64,000 bases of DNA, taken from positions 6,014,001 through 6,078,000 of the forward strand of contig NC_064443.1 of assembly GCF_023343835.1 (NCBI RefSeq), in the 5' to 3' direction. The stretch is from Lagopus muta (taxonomy: Eukaryota > Chordata > Aves > Galliformes > Phasianidae). Positions 50,451 to 62,916 of the stretch are shown here, piece after piece (the first letter of the stretch is position 1; every line of letters begins with the position of its first letter). The position numbers and the translations under genes were made by a program. The notes beneath the pieces are model-generated. The model saw only the letters and a program-made list of their open reading frames with translations, did not search any database and was not told the DNA's origin.

Positions 50451-53340
50451 AGGAAGGATTCCTGCTGGCTTGAAGAAGTAAAGGCGCAATGATTTGTAGC
50501 AAAATTTTAGAAATACAGCTGTTGAATTGTATTGCGTGGTTAGTTCTTGCTTGCAAAACTGTAATGGCTTTTAGATGTTGTGAATAGTTAAGGATGTAGC
50601 ATTACAGACTAGAAAGCATGTTGTAAGGCTATTCAGCTTTACAGCAAAAGAAACAATAATGAAACCATGTGAGTAGGCTTGCCAGGCATCAAAAGAAGCC
50701 TCCTTGTCTCCCAGCACCCCGGTGTATAGCATTAGAAGGCAGGTTGCCAAACTTACCTCTATCCAAGGATAAGCAGGTGCTTGGAAATGAGAGCTGAGTG
50801 AGCAAACACTACAATTTTGGTACCTGTAAATTACTTCTGATAGGCATTCTCATACTGAGCATGTGTCAATGAAGAGAGTTCATCTGGAGGGTGAGTGAAG
50901 AAGACCACAGGATGAAGGAAAAGGCTGCTGAATGGGCTGTCATGATGCTAAACGGACACCAGACGGTAGAAGAGACCAGGGAATAGAAGACTGGAAACCT
51001 GATAAATCACTGCCTGAGATAGGTGTGTGTATGTTAATTATCTCATGGGTAATGATGAATATGTACTATCTGTGCAAATTGATGGACTCTGAATCATGTA
51101 ATCTTTGAAGCACTTATGGTGGAAATATCCCCAGCGCTTCCTGGCACTGCTGATAAAGAATGCCTGACTGAACGGTAACAAACCTGTGCTGTGAAGTTTC
51201 TAGGCATCGATTTCTTCGATCCACTCCTCAGCAGGAGCACTGCCATGGGCAGCCCTGGCAGGTGGTGGAGCCTCTGCTGGGCCTGGCCTGGAATGCTGAG
51301 CTGTGTGTGACTTCAGACATCTGCTCCCACATTGGTGCTTGTGTAATTACATGATACACAAACTTCCTGCAGGAAGAAGCATGCGTTCAAGTTTGGTGAT
51401 GTTTCTGGGTACATTAGTGAGATTCTGTAGGGCTGAGTTCAAAGCAGACACCCGTGGAGTAACTCCATGAGGCTAAACCCACCTTTCCCAGATCTATGTC
51501 CTGCTGTCTGGATCTTAGAAACCTTACCTGGCTGAAATTTATTGTAGATCAGCACATGCCACCTTGTGGCAAATTAGCAGCGTATGTCTGTGCTATTCAT
51601 TCTCAACTCTTCACACTTTATTCCTTATTAAGATACTTCCTTCTATATTCCTTGTATTTTGGGGCTCAAATTGCTTCATCTCAAAGTTCCTGTGCTTCAC
51701 TGCAGTAATTCATACACATTTTGGAGATCCACCTGTGATGCTTTGCACTTTGATCTCATGTTCTGCCAATATAAAGTGTGTTTGTTGGCGAGACATGCTG
51801 AGCACTTTCCAGTTCAAAGCCTGCAGTTAGCTGGTGAAAACTGTACCTGGTTAATCTGGTGAGTAAGACGCTGTGAGGAGCACAGGATGTTTGCCTTCAA
51901 ACTTGTACCATGATTTCTGCATCCGGGTAGCTCCTGCTCCTTCCCCCTCTTGTGCAAGCACTGAATTTAAATGTGTTATTACTGCTTTTGTTTTTTCAAG
52001 TCCCACTTGCTTACTGTCACAGTGTCCTTTTCCAGCGTAAACACAGCGTTTACAAAGATGATTTAGACTTTCACTGCAAGCCTTTCATTTGCAGTGCTTA
52101 TGCAGGCGCATCACTGCACGGGATAATGTCTCTCTTGTTCACAGTGAACGTCAGTGTTATGGGAAGGGAACAAAAGGCTGAAAGGGGTAATCAGCAGATG
52201 CAGAGAAACAAAGCTGTAGCAAGAAAAAGTAGCTGCAGGGGCTGCTTCTGAGGTTGGAGGAGCGCTCAGTGGAAGGTGGCAATGCCTTCCAAAGAGGCAT
52301 TCAAGAAATGCTGCTGCAGTAGTGAAGGTGTGACCTGGTCTTTATTTTAGTAATCTGCTTTCATCGTTCATCCGTGGGTAACCTTTGGATCTTCTAAAAA
52401 AAATCCTTAAGTACTTTTCATTTTGTAAAGTCTGTAATGGTTGAAGTTGCATGCAACCCAATAGCTGCAACTTAATATGAGCCACAATGGAAGGAAATAA
52501 ATTTTAATAGGATACCATAGCAGCTGTAAGTTTGCAGGGAGCTAATTTAAACCATATTCTCTTACCACTCTGCCTTCAGCATTAGAAAGAAAATATGTTA
52601 AGTGAGGTGTAGTTCAATCCAGTGGTGATTTGGGGATGATTAAAGCTTATTAGTCTACAGGCTCCAGCTTTTTGGTGTTTTTAAATTTTTTTCTCTTTGA
52701 TTTTATAAGCCTTCAATTGAAGGGAGTTTTCCATGGCTTCCACATTAGCTTGGGTTGGTGGACCTACAAAAGATATATGCCATAATCTTTGTGATGCTAA
52801 GTGACTGCTCCCAGTCACCTCTGTACACATGTGATCAGTTTCTTAAAAATCAGTGCCTGCTAAGAGCCTCTGAGTGCATGAAAGCAGCTATCTGATAGCA
52901 GAGTGGGTATGTTGGATTAGAAACAGTTACTAACTAAATAATAGTTTTCTTTCCCTCTAAGGAAAACAAGTTTACACTGTGGAATGGCTGCTTCCGAAGG
53001 GAAATGAAGGGAAATGTTGAAAGAGGAGGGATTAAAGAAGTGATTTTTTATTTTATTTTTTTCCCCTGGAAAGATAGAACAAGGACAAGGAGGAATTGCT
53101 TCATGACAAACTGCATGGGATGGCTGAGAAGCAGAGTGGGGCGATGGCTCTATGCTGGTTTTAGTTGCCAAAGCAGAGCAATCTGTCCCAAGGTTTGTGT
53201 AAGAAGGCGAGATCAGGAAGGCTGAGCTGCAGATGTGAAGCCTTGTGTTAATGGTTTTCAAGGCACTGAACAGAACCCAGAGAGACTTCAGCATTAGGCT
53301 TTGACAGAGGGAATTACACATATTCAAAGGAAGAATTCTC
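50451..53340. other. intergenic, no gene recognised
   Basis: Unique sequence. One plus-strand segment at 51706-51858 has an acceptor (cttcactgcag) and a strong donor (ATCTG|GTGAGT), but no recognised protein. Nothing else is supported. Confidence 0.4.
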
Positions 53341-53569
53341 ACTGGGGAGGTTCTGATTTGATATAAGGAAAAGTTTTTTAGGATAAAGGTGGTGAGGCAG
53401 TGGCACAGATTGCCCTGAGAGGTGATAGGTGCCTGCAGACATCCGAGGTCAGGCTGCTTGTGCTCAGAGCACCTGATGGAGCTTTAGGTGTCCCTGCTCT
53501 GTGCAGGGGAGTTGGACCAGATGGCCTTTAGGAGTCCCTTCCAACTCAAATGATTCCCTGATTCTATGA
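53341..53569 (+). repeat. CR1 LINE 3' fragment
   Basis: Contains 'ggtggtgaggcagtggcacagattgccc', 'gttggaccagatggcctttaggagtcccttccaactcaa' and the terminal 'gattccctgattctatga', a CR1 tail in plus orientation. Confidence 0.9.
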
Positions 53570-56500
53570 ATCCATTGATGCTCCTCGAGCTGGGTATGCA
53601 GAGGGCAGGGGTAGCTCTCATGTAGAGATGGGAGTGCTGCTGGGGAGCTATATTTTAAAGCAGGTTTGCTTTGGCTGTGATCTCATTGCCCCCTTCTGTG
53701 AAGGTTGTGTCAGTACAGAGCTGCAAGCTGTGTTTCCAGAGCTTGAACTGACAGCCACGTGCAGTTGTGCAGGAAGGTCTCAGCAGACGGGCTGCTTCAT
53801 CACTGCCAACCATTCTGCAAACAGCCCTTCTGATACCATGGATTTCACTTTTTCTTTATAAAAATTAAGAGTCCTTCAGCTCTCAAGGAAACCGCATTTG
53901 ATTCGGGGATATCATGCAGGCAGTGAAAAGAAGTTTTTAAAAAAATCAGCAGTTTTTTGGAGGTTATTTGCTCAGCTCTGCTATTAATGTGGTGTTGTTT
54001 GCCAGACTGTGATCAAAACCACTTGGCAGGAGAGACTTCGTCAGGAGGGCGAGCCAGTGGAGTGGAGCTGTCATCTAAGTATGTCCAGAAAAACTGTTCT
54101 CTTGGCATAGAAAACGGACTGTTTTCAGAAATAATAAACATGCCCTCTAAAATTATGTTCCTTCTCTGTAAAATCATGGAGGGTCACCAGACTTTGACCC
54201 TACAGAAGGAGCGTAACACTTTATGAGACTTCTGTCAAAGCACGTGACAAAAAATAAATACGCTGTAATAAAGAAGTGTCAGTCTGATGGCTGAGATGTG
54301 CCTTCCTAACGCGTTCTGCCTCCCTGCTGTAAGATGTGCAGTGCGTGCTGCCAGGCAAAGGAAGCCCATCTGGAGGGGATATCAAATCCATCCATTTTCT
54401 TGACGTATCAGTTGATGTAATTAACTTTTGTTTCATCTCCCGAGTAAACCTTGTAAACACTAAAATGTGTCAAAGTAAAATATAATTTATTGAAGGGTGT
54501 AATTTGTAGAAGTCCTTATGGTGTTTCAGCTGCTGGATAGAGCCCCAGATGCTGAATATCCATAAGGAACAAAAGCTCCATCCGGCCAAACCTTGGTTGT
54601 TCTCTGAGCAGTGCCAATAGATGGGTGAGATAGGGCTGAGGAGGGCTGTGGGGGCCACCTCTGCCTGCAGCTTTGTGTCGGGGCAGTAGCAGCACCTCCT
54701 CTTTGCTGCTCAGGATTTCCAGGTATATTTTTTATAGTGGTTCCTTCTTTTTCTCCTCTGCAGAGCTGTTTGTTGAAGATCTGCTGTGTGAACTCATGGA
54801 TTGGGAGCGAGAAATGTCATTCATGAGAGCCCAAGTAAGCCAGTGTTGAGGCTTGGCCTGCCCTGAGCTCCCTGCTGTCACCGCTGGGTTGGTGTCTAGT
54901 CAAGCCAGGTGAAAAAAACACCCCATGCCACCACAATCAAGAAATTGCAGCTTTGTTTTTGAGGACTGTGCAGACTTGTCGTCAATGCTGCCGGGATGCC
55001 TGCAGATTTTCTGAATGAACACACCCACATTACTCAGTGTAACCATCAGCCCTTCCTCTGTAGTTCAGAGGCACAAAAGCATTTCCTCGCTGCCACCCTC
55101 AGTCTCGCATACAGCACTCAGCCAGTCAGATGGCACTGCTGGGAGCTCTATCGCTGCTGTTATACTTGTGAAGGGCGTAGAAGATACTGAAATTTCTAAA
55201 ACCTGAGCTATCAGCTTGCTGAGGATGAGAATGCAAGTATTCGGCCTTGGGTTTTGCACACCCTGCCAACTCACTGAAGTTTTATGTTAATCAAGAAAAA
55301 GAGAAAGTCTTCCATTTGGTGGTAGTTTAGATTCTGCTTGGTTATAACTCACAACCCCAAAGCATAAGAATTAAGTTTAATAGTTCATAAATTACACAGC
55401 GTGCAGCACATGCTGTTGTAATCTCCACATAATCCATACGAAGTATTAACACTGATGTCTAAACAAAATTCAAAGTCACTGTAGGCAATCTTAAACCTCA
55501 GCTGTACAGTTTTCCTGAACTATTTTGGCTGTAGACGTGACTTTTCACCCCTCTACCCCCATATGGTATTAATTCAATTGTTTTGTATGTTATACATGCG
55601 TAAGAAATAGAAGGGATTTCCTCCAACAACAAACAGTGAGGATAAAAAGGTTGGTGTTTATAAAAATGTCAAACTGAAAGGCTCTTCCATAGCTTGCTGG
55701 AGGACAGGCTATCCTTTAAAACTCAAAGGCTTGTCATTCGGAGAGGAAAGCTGGAAGCTGATGCCCAGTTCCCACTCACTGGGACTCTCAGCAGCAAGCA
55801 GGCTGAGAGGAGGCTGAGGGAACTTGGGCTTGGTTAAAAAGATCAGGAAACAGCTGCAGAATTATTTGGTTCCCAGGGGTGTGGGTTTTGATCACCACCG
55901 TTTAGTTTTTGCTTAGCAGCTCAGCATGAACTGGAAGGAAAAGAAGCTCTGAGTACGGTTGGCTGTCTGCTGCAGGGTGTTGGAAAGGGAACCCTTCCTT
56001 GCAGCTGAGTGGTGCTGTCTTACGGGAGGGCTGGCAGGGTGACAAATGAGGGGTCAGGAGAAGACACGGGATCATCACGGGTCTGTGCCGTTTGCTTGCA
56101 AGCACAAGGCTGTGCTGGAAGCCATGTTTGGCCAAGGGCAGGCTGGCAGAGCTTTTGGAGTCCTTGGGCCCAATCCTAACAGTGCTGATCAGCTTCCTGC
56201 CTTGGAATCAAAGAAAGTATCAGCAGAGAGCATGGCTGGAGCGTATGGTATGGATTTGGGAAAAGGGAGCGTGCGGGAGCTTTGTAAGAGCAATGGGCTT
56301 GGGAAACTGCTGTCTTGGTTTGGTATGTGAGCTCTCCGGGAGTGCATCTGGGATGGACTGAGATCTCAAAGAGCCTTGGGAGGCAAGAGTAGGAATTAGG
56401 ACCAAAATGGTGGAGGGGAGGGGAGGGAGAGAAGTTGGAAAGAGCATGCTGCTTTAGTACAGCTTGGAGCTTTAGGAGGAGGCAGCTGGTGAGCTGGTGT

Positions 56501-56704
56501 GCAGGAAGAGGGACCAGCAGCATGGGTTTGAGGAGGTTCTCCTGTGACTTGCCGTGCACCCTGGTTCTTCCATGGCATCTCTGAGATTAAACAGGAATTT
56601 CGTTGGTGCTGGAGGATCTCAGAACATTGCAGTTGGTCTGCTGGTGCCAGTATCCCAACCGTCCAATGCGCAGAGGCATTTCTATTGCCACCGACGTCAA
56701 ACCT
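53570..56704. other. intergenic, no gene recognised
   Basis: A plus-strand segment at 54764-54834 resembles a small coding exon (see findings), but no gene is assigned. The rest is unique sequence with short chance frames and a G/A-rich patch near 56400-56430. Confidence 0.4.
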
Positions 56705-56770
56705 CTTTGAAACAATGATCCTCATTAATTAGGCTTTCTTTGAGACAATGATCCTCATTAATTAGGCTTT
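56705..56770. repeat. 33-bp tandem duplication with TAATTA cores
   Basis: Two units, 56705-56737 and 56738-56770, read 'ctttgaaacaatgatcctc' and 'ctttgagacaatgatcctc', each continuing to 'attaattaggcttt'. They differ at one internal base and at the last base. Each contains ATTAATTAG, a homeodomain-type core. Confidence 0.95.
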
Positions 56771-56829
56771 TTACAGTCTCAGCTTTTGCGTCCTCTTTTT
56801 TGGAACCGAAATGATGAAAAAGCTGCCGG

Positions 56830-57115
56830 AGAGATCCAACTGAGGCGGTCACACGCTGCGATGCTGCTCTTATCCCTCGCGATGTACCGGGGACGCTGGC
56901 GCTGCGGCGGGGCCCGGCAGAGGGCACCCGCGGCCCGAGATCCGCCGGGCCCTGAGCCGCGGACCCGGCCCTCGATCCCCAGCCCCGGGATGCTGCGGGA
57001 GCCCCCGGCCCTGCGCAGTGAGCGGGAGGCGAAGGGAAGAAGCTGGCGGATAAGGCCTAGAACTGAGCTAAGCGAACCCGTCTGCGGCTCAGATCGCTAT
57101 CGGGTGGTGGAATTT
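56830..57115. promoter_or_regulatory. small GC-rich/CpG-rich island
   Basis: About 280 bases are abruptly richer in G, C and CpG than the flanks (for example 'gctgcggcggggcccggcag'). An open frame crosses it on plus at 56786-57142, but it shows no recognised domain. A small promoter or enhancer island upstream of BARX1 is the simplest reading. Confidence 0.4.
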
Positions 57116-59829
57116 CGTCCAAAAAATTTGGAAGTGTCATAATATGCGTACAGAAAAGCAAAATTGTTTAAACTTCTTAAGCGGCTGTGTCCATATATGG
57201 GTTTATGGTTCTGTGCTGGATGTGGTAAGTAGAAATGTGTCGTATCGAACGGCAGGCTGCAGGGCAGACAGGGCAGAAAACAGCTCTCATTTGGCCTGAG
57301 GTGGTGGCTCTGCACTGATGCAGGCAGCGTTTGCCCTCACAGAGTGCAGACCAGGAGCTGCCTGCCTTCCTTTAGCACCACAGCAACATCAGTAGGAACC
57401 AAAACAGGTGTTTGGTGGTTTAAGCATTGCCCTGAGTGGGGTCCCAGGATGGGGGTTTGTTGATGTCCTTGGTGCAAGCTGGGAGGTCACCAGGTGTGTG
57501 CCTCCACTGAGGGCACAGCTGTTGGAGTACCCACTGAAGCAAGCAAGGTGAAACCAGCCTTCATGTCATCACACCACTCCATGACCAGTGTTGGGCAAAG
57601 TCCTGAAAGAAGGTTTTAGTGGGATCTCTCCTGCCAAGGTGTGAGGCACAAAGGAGGCACAGCACCTTTGTTCAGCTTGGCCGTACAGCACTGGGATGGC
57701 TCTGGGCAGCACACCTGTACTGCTGCAACTGTGGAGTTCCCTGTCACAGGAAAGGCAATCCTCCCCCCATGCACACATCTATGGCAAACCAGTGCCATCT
57801 GCTCCCTGCCATCCCTCAGTTTCCTTGTGCCCAAGCCCTGCACCCTTATGACCAAGACTCCTGCAGCAAAAGTTTCATTTTTAAACATCCACTGAATCTC
57901 AGCCAAACTATAGAGATTAAAACAGATAAAGGCTCTCAGGAATGTAAACAGCATACAGGAAATCCTAATCCATGTAGCATAATTTTATTCTAAAAACATT
58001 ATTCCATCCCAAGGTAGTAAATCAGTTTCACCTTCTGTGTGTGCTGTGCCTAGGATCCCCAGTTCCCATTGCCTTCTGCAGGTGAAGCTCCCCATAGCTG
58101 CTGGCCATGCCCTGGTCTGGTGGTGGCCACAGAGGCTGCCTGGGGCCATGGACATCAGGCACTGCTTGGTGCCCAGCTTGGCACCACCAAGCCCACCCTG
58201 CAGGGACCATCTGTGGGACTTCAGACACCTGGGTGTTCAGTTTGGGAACTTTACTTTAAGCATTTCTCATCAGTGTGATTTTCTTCAGCGTTCAGTGGGC
58301 GCACTCTGCAGCACATCCAGCTCCAGCCTACTTGGTTCCATGGGAGTGGGGAGAGATTTTGCTCCTGCTCTGCTGGGAGGGCACTTTGGTGGGTCTGTAC
58401 AACACTTTAAAATAAGATTTGCTTAGAAATGCAAAGGCAGAGAAATAAGCTAACAGAAAAGAGCCGCCACCACTTAATTGTTTTGTATCATGTGCTTGTT
58501 ATAGAATTTAATTGGCTCTTAACAGGCTTTTTAACTGGCTGTAGTGGTGCTCAGGAGAGTCTGGCAAGTCAGCTTTAATATGATTTTAATATGTATAAAA
58601 CATGGTGCTATTTTAGAAATAAAAAGTTTCAATTAGCCATTATTGTGTTAAATGCCTGCAGCACCTCCCCGCTGCTCCATAAAGGCACAACCAGGTGGAA
58701 CCAGCAGACCAACACTGCTGCAAACCCACAGAATGTGGGGTTTGCTCTGTTTCTTCGTCTCTCTGTTAAAAACTGGAGGCCCCGCTCCACACAGACGCAA
58801 TCATTAATTTAATTTTATAAACTACCCTATTCCAGTCAGTGAACAGTGAGCTGCCTCAGCACTCATCACCTGTTCTCAGCATAGGGGTGATGTGATATCA
58901 TGGAGGGCAGCTCTTGTTCAGCAGCAGATGTGGGGCTTGCTTGAATTGAACACCGGGGTGATAAGGACAGTTCCTTGCTTTCTGTTTAGGGCCTGTTTAG
59001 CATCTAGAAATAAGTGGTACAGCCGTAGCTGTGGTTTCAGACAGGCTGTAATTACTGACCTGGTGCACCCACCTTTGGCTCACGGTGTGTTTGTGCCCGG
59101 CCATTGCAGAGCACACTCGCTGCCTGCAGCTCTGCACGTGGCTCCGTGCCCATACGTGGCTGTGGCAGTGCTGTGCAGGGTTTGGTTGTGGCTGGAAGTG
59201 TGGCACAGCCATCCCGAAGTCCCACAATGAAAGATTTCTGCTGCTGCTCCCCATCACGTCACCGAGGGTCTCAGCGCCATTTCCCCGTGTTGGAGCTGTG
59301 CATCAAAGCCATATGTTGGTTTTGTGTGTGACAGGTGGAGAGCTGGGTGCTAAAGGCTGTACCAGCACCGTGTCAGCACCGTGTCATCATGGGCATAACA
59401 GCGCCCCAGAACTGCTCCTCTGCGACACTCCTGGGCAGGACAGTGCAGGAGCTGCCCCGAGCAATGCAGACGACTCTGCTATTTCTTTCGGTTGTCTAGT
59501 TTTCTTGGGTTTGATAGCAAGTCCGGGTGGAGAAGGGAGAAAGATAGCTCTGTATGAGCTGTCAGCAGGGGAAAGTGTAACCGCGGCCCTCTGACAGCCA
59601 TGACATTGATCGGGGCAGCTGAGCGAGCTGAGCCAGCGGAGCCCCCTGTCACCCCCGAGGTCGGTGTGCGGATGGGGCAGTGCCTGGAAGAGGTGTCTCA
59701 GCCCCAACGCTGCCTCTACCGGCGCTCGCGGCTGGTTTGTGCTTCCGAGAATTGCTCCCCTCCTCTGTGAAGGAGGGAAAAGGAAAACAAAACGACCAAA
59801 ACAACCACAAAACAAAGGAAAACAACAGT
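57116..59829. other. intergenic upstream of BARX1, no gene recognised
   Basis: Moderately GC-rich unique sequence. The reading frames lack recognised domains. Possible distal regulatory sequence cannot be judged without conservation data. Confidence 0.4.
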
Positions 59830-59867
59830 AAAACAAACAAACAAACAAACAAACAAACAAACAAACA
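59830..59867. repeat. (AAAC)n microsatellite
   Basis: About nine tandem AAAC units (aaacaaacaaac...) lie at the edge of the BARX1 CpG island. Confidence 0.95.
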
Positions 59868-59888
59868 GAACTCCGCTATTTTAAAAGG

Positions 59889-59920
<32 letters not shown>
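59889..59920. repeat. poly(A) tract followed by AAAG-rich sequence
   Basis: A run of roughly 32 adenines, then 'ggaaagaaagaaaaagaaaag'. With the adjacent AAAC repeat it forms an A-rich block of about 120 bases. Confidence 0.9.
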
Positions 59921-59922
<2 letters not shown>

Positions 59923-60518
59923 AAAGAAAGAAAAAGAAAAGTAAGAAAAGTGAGGGACTCACCGTTTTATCCCAGTAGGACACTATTCACTGTGCGTGCT
60001 GTTCTGCAGCACGGCGGTCGCACGGAGGGCAGCTCCCGGTACGGGCACAGGTCTCTCCAGAGAGCGGCAGCTACGGAGATGGATTCCGTCCGTTTGCAGG
60101 GTTTGGAGGAAAGAGGTCCGGAGGCGGCGGGGCGGGGATTTGCCTCGGTGCGGGGACACAGAGCTCCGCAACTTCTGCCCGAAGCCGTAAGGAAGGAATG
60201 GCCGGGCCGCGCGGCCGCGAGCATCGCTTCTGAGTTCCGCGTGTCAGCACGGAGCTCCCCGCGGTCCCGAGCGCAGCGCGCTGCTCGGACGGAGCCGCTC
60301 CCTCACCCTCCTGCCCCGCGTGATGTCACGGCTTCCACTCTTTTCCAACCGCTTTGCGGATTTCCTGGACGCCGAGTGCCAGCAGAGGCAGCGCCGGGGC
60401 CCGCAGCGCTCCGAGGCCGCCCCGGGGCCGTGGGGACGGGGCCGGTGGTGCGGGGATGTGAGAGGGGAGGGGGAGGGGGGGGGGGGGAGCGGGACGGTGG
60501 GGTCAATCCATCTCCATC

Positions 60519-60655
60519 TCTATCTCCATATCTCTATATCTCTATTTCCATAGCTATATCTATATATCTACGTATCTATCCATATCCATATATCCATATA
60601 TATATATATATATATATAATCTCTGTATCTATCTACATCTATATACTTCTATCTA
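60519..60655. repeat. CTATAT/TATCCA-type microsatellite
   Basis: Imperfect units of 'tctatatc', 'tccatatc' and a pure (TA)n core (60598-60618) interrupt the BARX1 CpG island. Likely length-polymorphic. Confidence 0.93.
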
Positions 60656-62626
60656 ATCCGTACCCACTCGTCGCCCTTTCTGCACAGAATCGCTTTCCCC
60701 GTTACACTCAGGGCGTTTCCTAGAGAACCACGATGGGAGAGCTTTTCTCTGGCTAATTTTCGTGTTATTGTCTCTCTGAGCAGGGAAACGCAATGGGATC
60801 TTAACGAAAGAAAGATGGGAAAAAAGACAAAACTCTCCTTCCCTTCAAAACGGGAATGAACCGCCCGCAGCACCGGGAGAGATGCGGAACCGCGGGGATT
60901 CCATTCCCCTCATTTCTCCCTCAGTCCTCGGAACAGCCGCGGTGTGACAGTGAGCGGCAGAGGGCTGTGAAGTGTGCCCTGGGAGGGACCTATGAGTCCC
61001 GAAACGAATGTGAACGTTTTGGTTAAAAAATAGAAACAAATTGCGAACAGTGAGGTGGCTTTAGGAATATCCTGCATTTCTAACGGTACGATAAACGCTT
61101 CGCCTGGTGCAAACAACACAAACACCCGTCAAATGCGGAGCGTTTTCTTTTTGAGAAGACCACGGCGTTTCCCTAGCAGTAGATGGAAAACGATGTGCGC
61201 GTAATTCGGGGCTGCGTTCGTTCGCCCCATAGCTGCCGAATGGCAGACAGTGCCCAGCACGTCCCCACGGCATGGGGCTGGCTGGGAAGCAGCAGAGGAT
61301 CGCATCCCCCGGCGCAGAGCCGGGCGGGAGGTGCGACATCGGTGCTCGAATTTGGGGATTCTGTGAATTAAACGATTTCCGTCGTTTTAAGAGTAACGAT
61401 TAAAAATAGTTCTATATATTTACATGTATATACACCAACGTATTTTCTTTGAGCGGTGGGATTCGCATTGCAACGATTTTAAACCATTATCCTAGGGTGC
61501 AGCCGGAGGGTGAAAGCCCCCGTCCTTCCCGCAGAGCAGCATCGCCGCCCCGCAGCGGAGCACCGCACCGATCCGCACCGCTGCGGCTCCCACCCTCGAC
61601 CTTGTCGGCGTCTGCGGGGCCACGAATTGTCGGAAGTGCTCGGCCGGTGCTGTGCCCAGAGGTGGAGGCGAGGGGAGGGGAATACATTTTTGCCGGGAAC
61701 GCTCGAGACCCCGCAGTGGAAAAGGGGGATGGGGAGGGTGCTCCCCAAAGCCCTCTCACGGGTTGTAGAGCGTCGTTTTAAATTGACGGGACGCGGAGAA
61801 AACAGATAATCCGAGCAGAACCGCTTCGTGCCAGCACATTGTGCGGGTTATGGGGGAGTCAGTGCGGGACGGAGCATTGAGCAGCTGAGAGAGCACCTGG
61901 CTGTTGTAGGAGGCACAGCACTGCAGAACGAGAGTGACCCCGACACAGTGACCGGCCCGGCCCAGTGCCCTCCGCTCCGTGTGGGGTTCCCGCGGCACCG
62001 GGCCCGGGGCAGCGACGGGATGCAGGGCTGCGGGATCGGCCCCGACGGCGGCTACCGGAGGACGGCTCTGTACCCCCTCCGCAGAGCCCCGCTCTGGGCA
62101 CTCCGGCAGCGAGCACGAACCGTGCGGTGGTGCGCGGCACGGCTTGGAGAGAAAGGAACGAACCCCGCTGTGCCGAGCGCAACGTTCGTCAAACGGCTCT
62201 AAACGCCGGGGGAAGCGTTCCACTCCACGCTGCGCTTTGTTTCTTTTCCCGACCAACTTCTCATCTCCATAGGGATGTGGCCGAGCTCGGGTCCTTCCGC
62301 GGGGCCCGGCGCTGCGCTGCGCTGCCCGGGGCCGAGCGGGGCCGTGTCCGAGGAAGAGGGGAGGAAGCGGGGAGGGGGCGGGCAGGTGGCGGGCGGTGCC
62401 AGGAGCACCCTGCCGTAAGGAGGGGGGGGACACGGCAGCTCCGGCACCGCATTCGGTTGGGTGTGTGCCTGCCCGCTGCCCGCCTTGGGGCCCGTTTGCT
62501 TTATATGGCAGCTGATCAAATGCTGCGCCGTAACCTCCCGCTTCCAGGTACTCGCCCGCCCCGGCCCCTTCCTTCCTCCGCGGCCCCTCCCGCGCCCTCC
62601 CCCGCCCTCCGCAGCCCCCGGGGCCG

Positions 62627-62633
62627 TATAATA
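62627..62633 (+). promoter_or_regulatory. BARX1: BARX1 TATA-like box
   Basis: TATAATA in the context 'ggggccgtataatagagccg', 290 bp upstream of the BARX1 ATG and within an otherwise extremely GC-rich region. The position is right for a focused start site near 62657. Confidence 0.6.
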
Positions 62634-62818
62634 GAGCCGCTGCCCGTCAGGCCGGGTTGGGTTGGGGAGGTGCTGCCCGGTGCCGCGCCCCGTGCGTGCG
62701 TGCGGCGGAACGGCCGCGGGCCGGCGGCGCTCGGGGCGGTCCCGAGGCACTCGCGGAGCCGGAGCGGGGGGGGGGGGCCGTGCCGGGCCCTGCCCAGGGG
62801 TAGGGCGGGGTAGGGGCG

Positions 62819-62869
62819 ATGGGCAGAGCCCCCGCTGCCCGGCTCCCAGCGGCCGGGGGGCTGCGTTAG
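62819..62869 (+). CDS. upstream ORF in the BARX1 leader
   Basis: ATG at 62819 has G at -3 and G at +4, a good initiation context, and opens a 16-codon frame ([16 protein letters not shown]) that ends at TAG 62867-62869, 47 bases before the BARX1 start. It is out of frame with BARX1. If the leader begins near 62657, ribosomes would meet it first. A regulatory role is inference. Confidence 0.4.
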   Translation: MGRAPAARLPAAGGLR

Positions 62870-62916
62870 GGCCCGGCGGCCGGGCTCGGCTCGGCACGGC
62901 CCGGGCGGCGGCGAGG

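Noticed and set aside
49594-50492. Several 190-250 codon frames across the 50-kb CpG island
   Set aside because: Overlapping frames in all phases with R/P/A-rich composition are the usual artefact of a CpG island.
51230-51290. Possible further CR1 scrap (gggcagccctggcaggtggtggagcc)
   Set aside because: Too short and diverged to separate from chance without a repeat search.
59680-60723. 347-codon plus frame crossing the AAAC, poly(A) and TATC repeats
   Set aside because: It is open because simple repeats lack stops in that frame. No coding evidence.
61756-62897. Long GC-rich frames on both strands upstream of BARX1 (225-282 codons)
   Set aside because: Stop codons are rare in CpG islands. 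The translations are low-complexity R/P/A/G sequence without domains.
62662-62916. In-frame upstream extension of BARX1
   Set aside because: The stretch is open but has no ATG. The ATG at 62917 matches the known BARX1 N-terminus.
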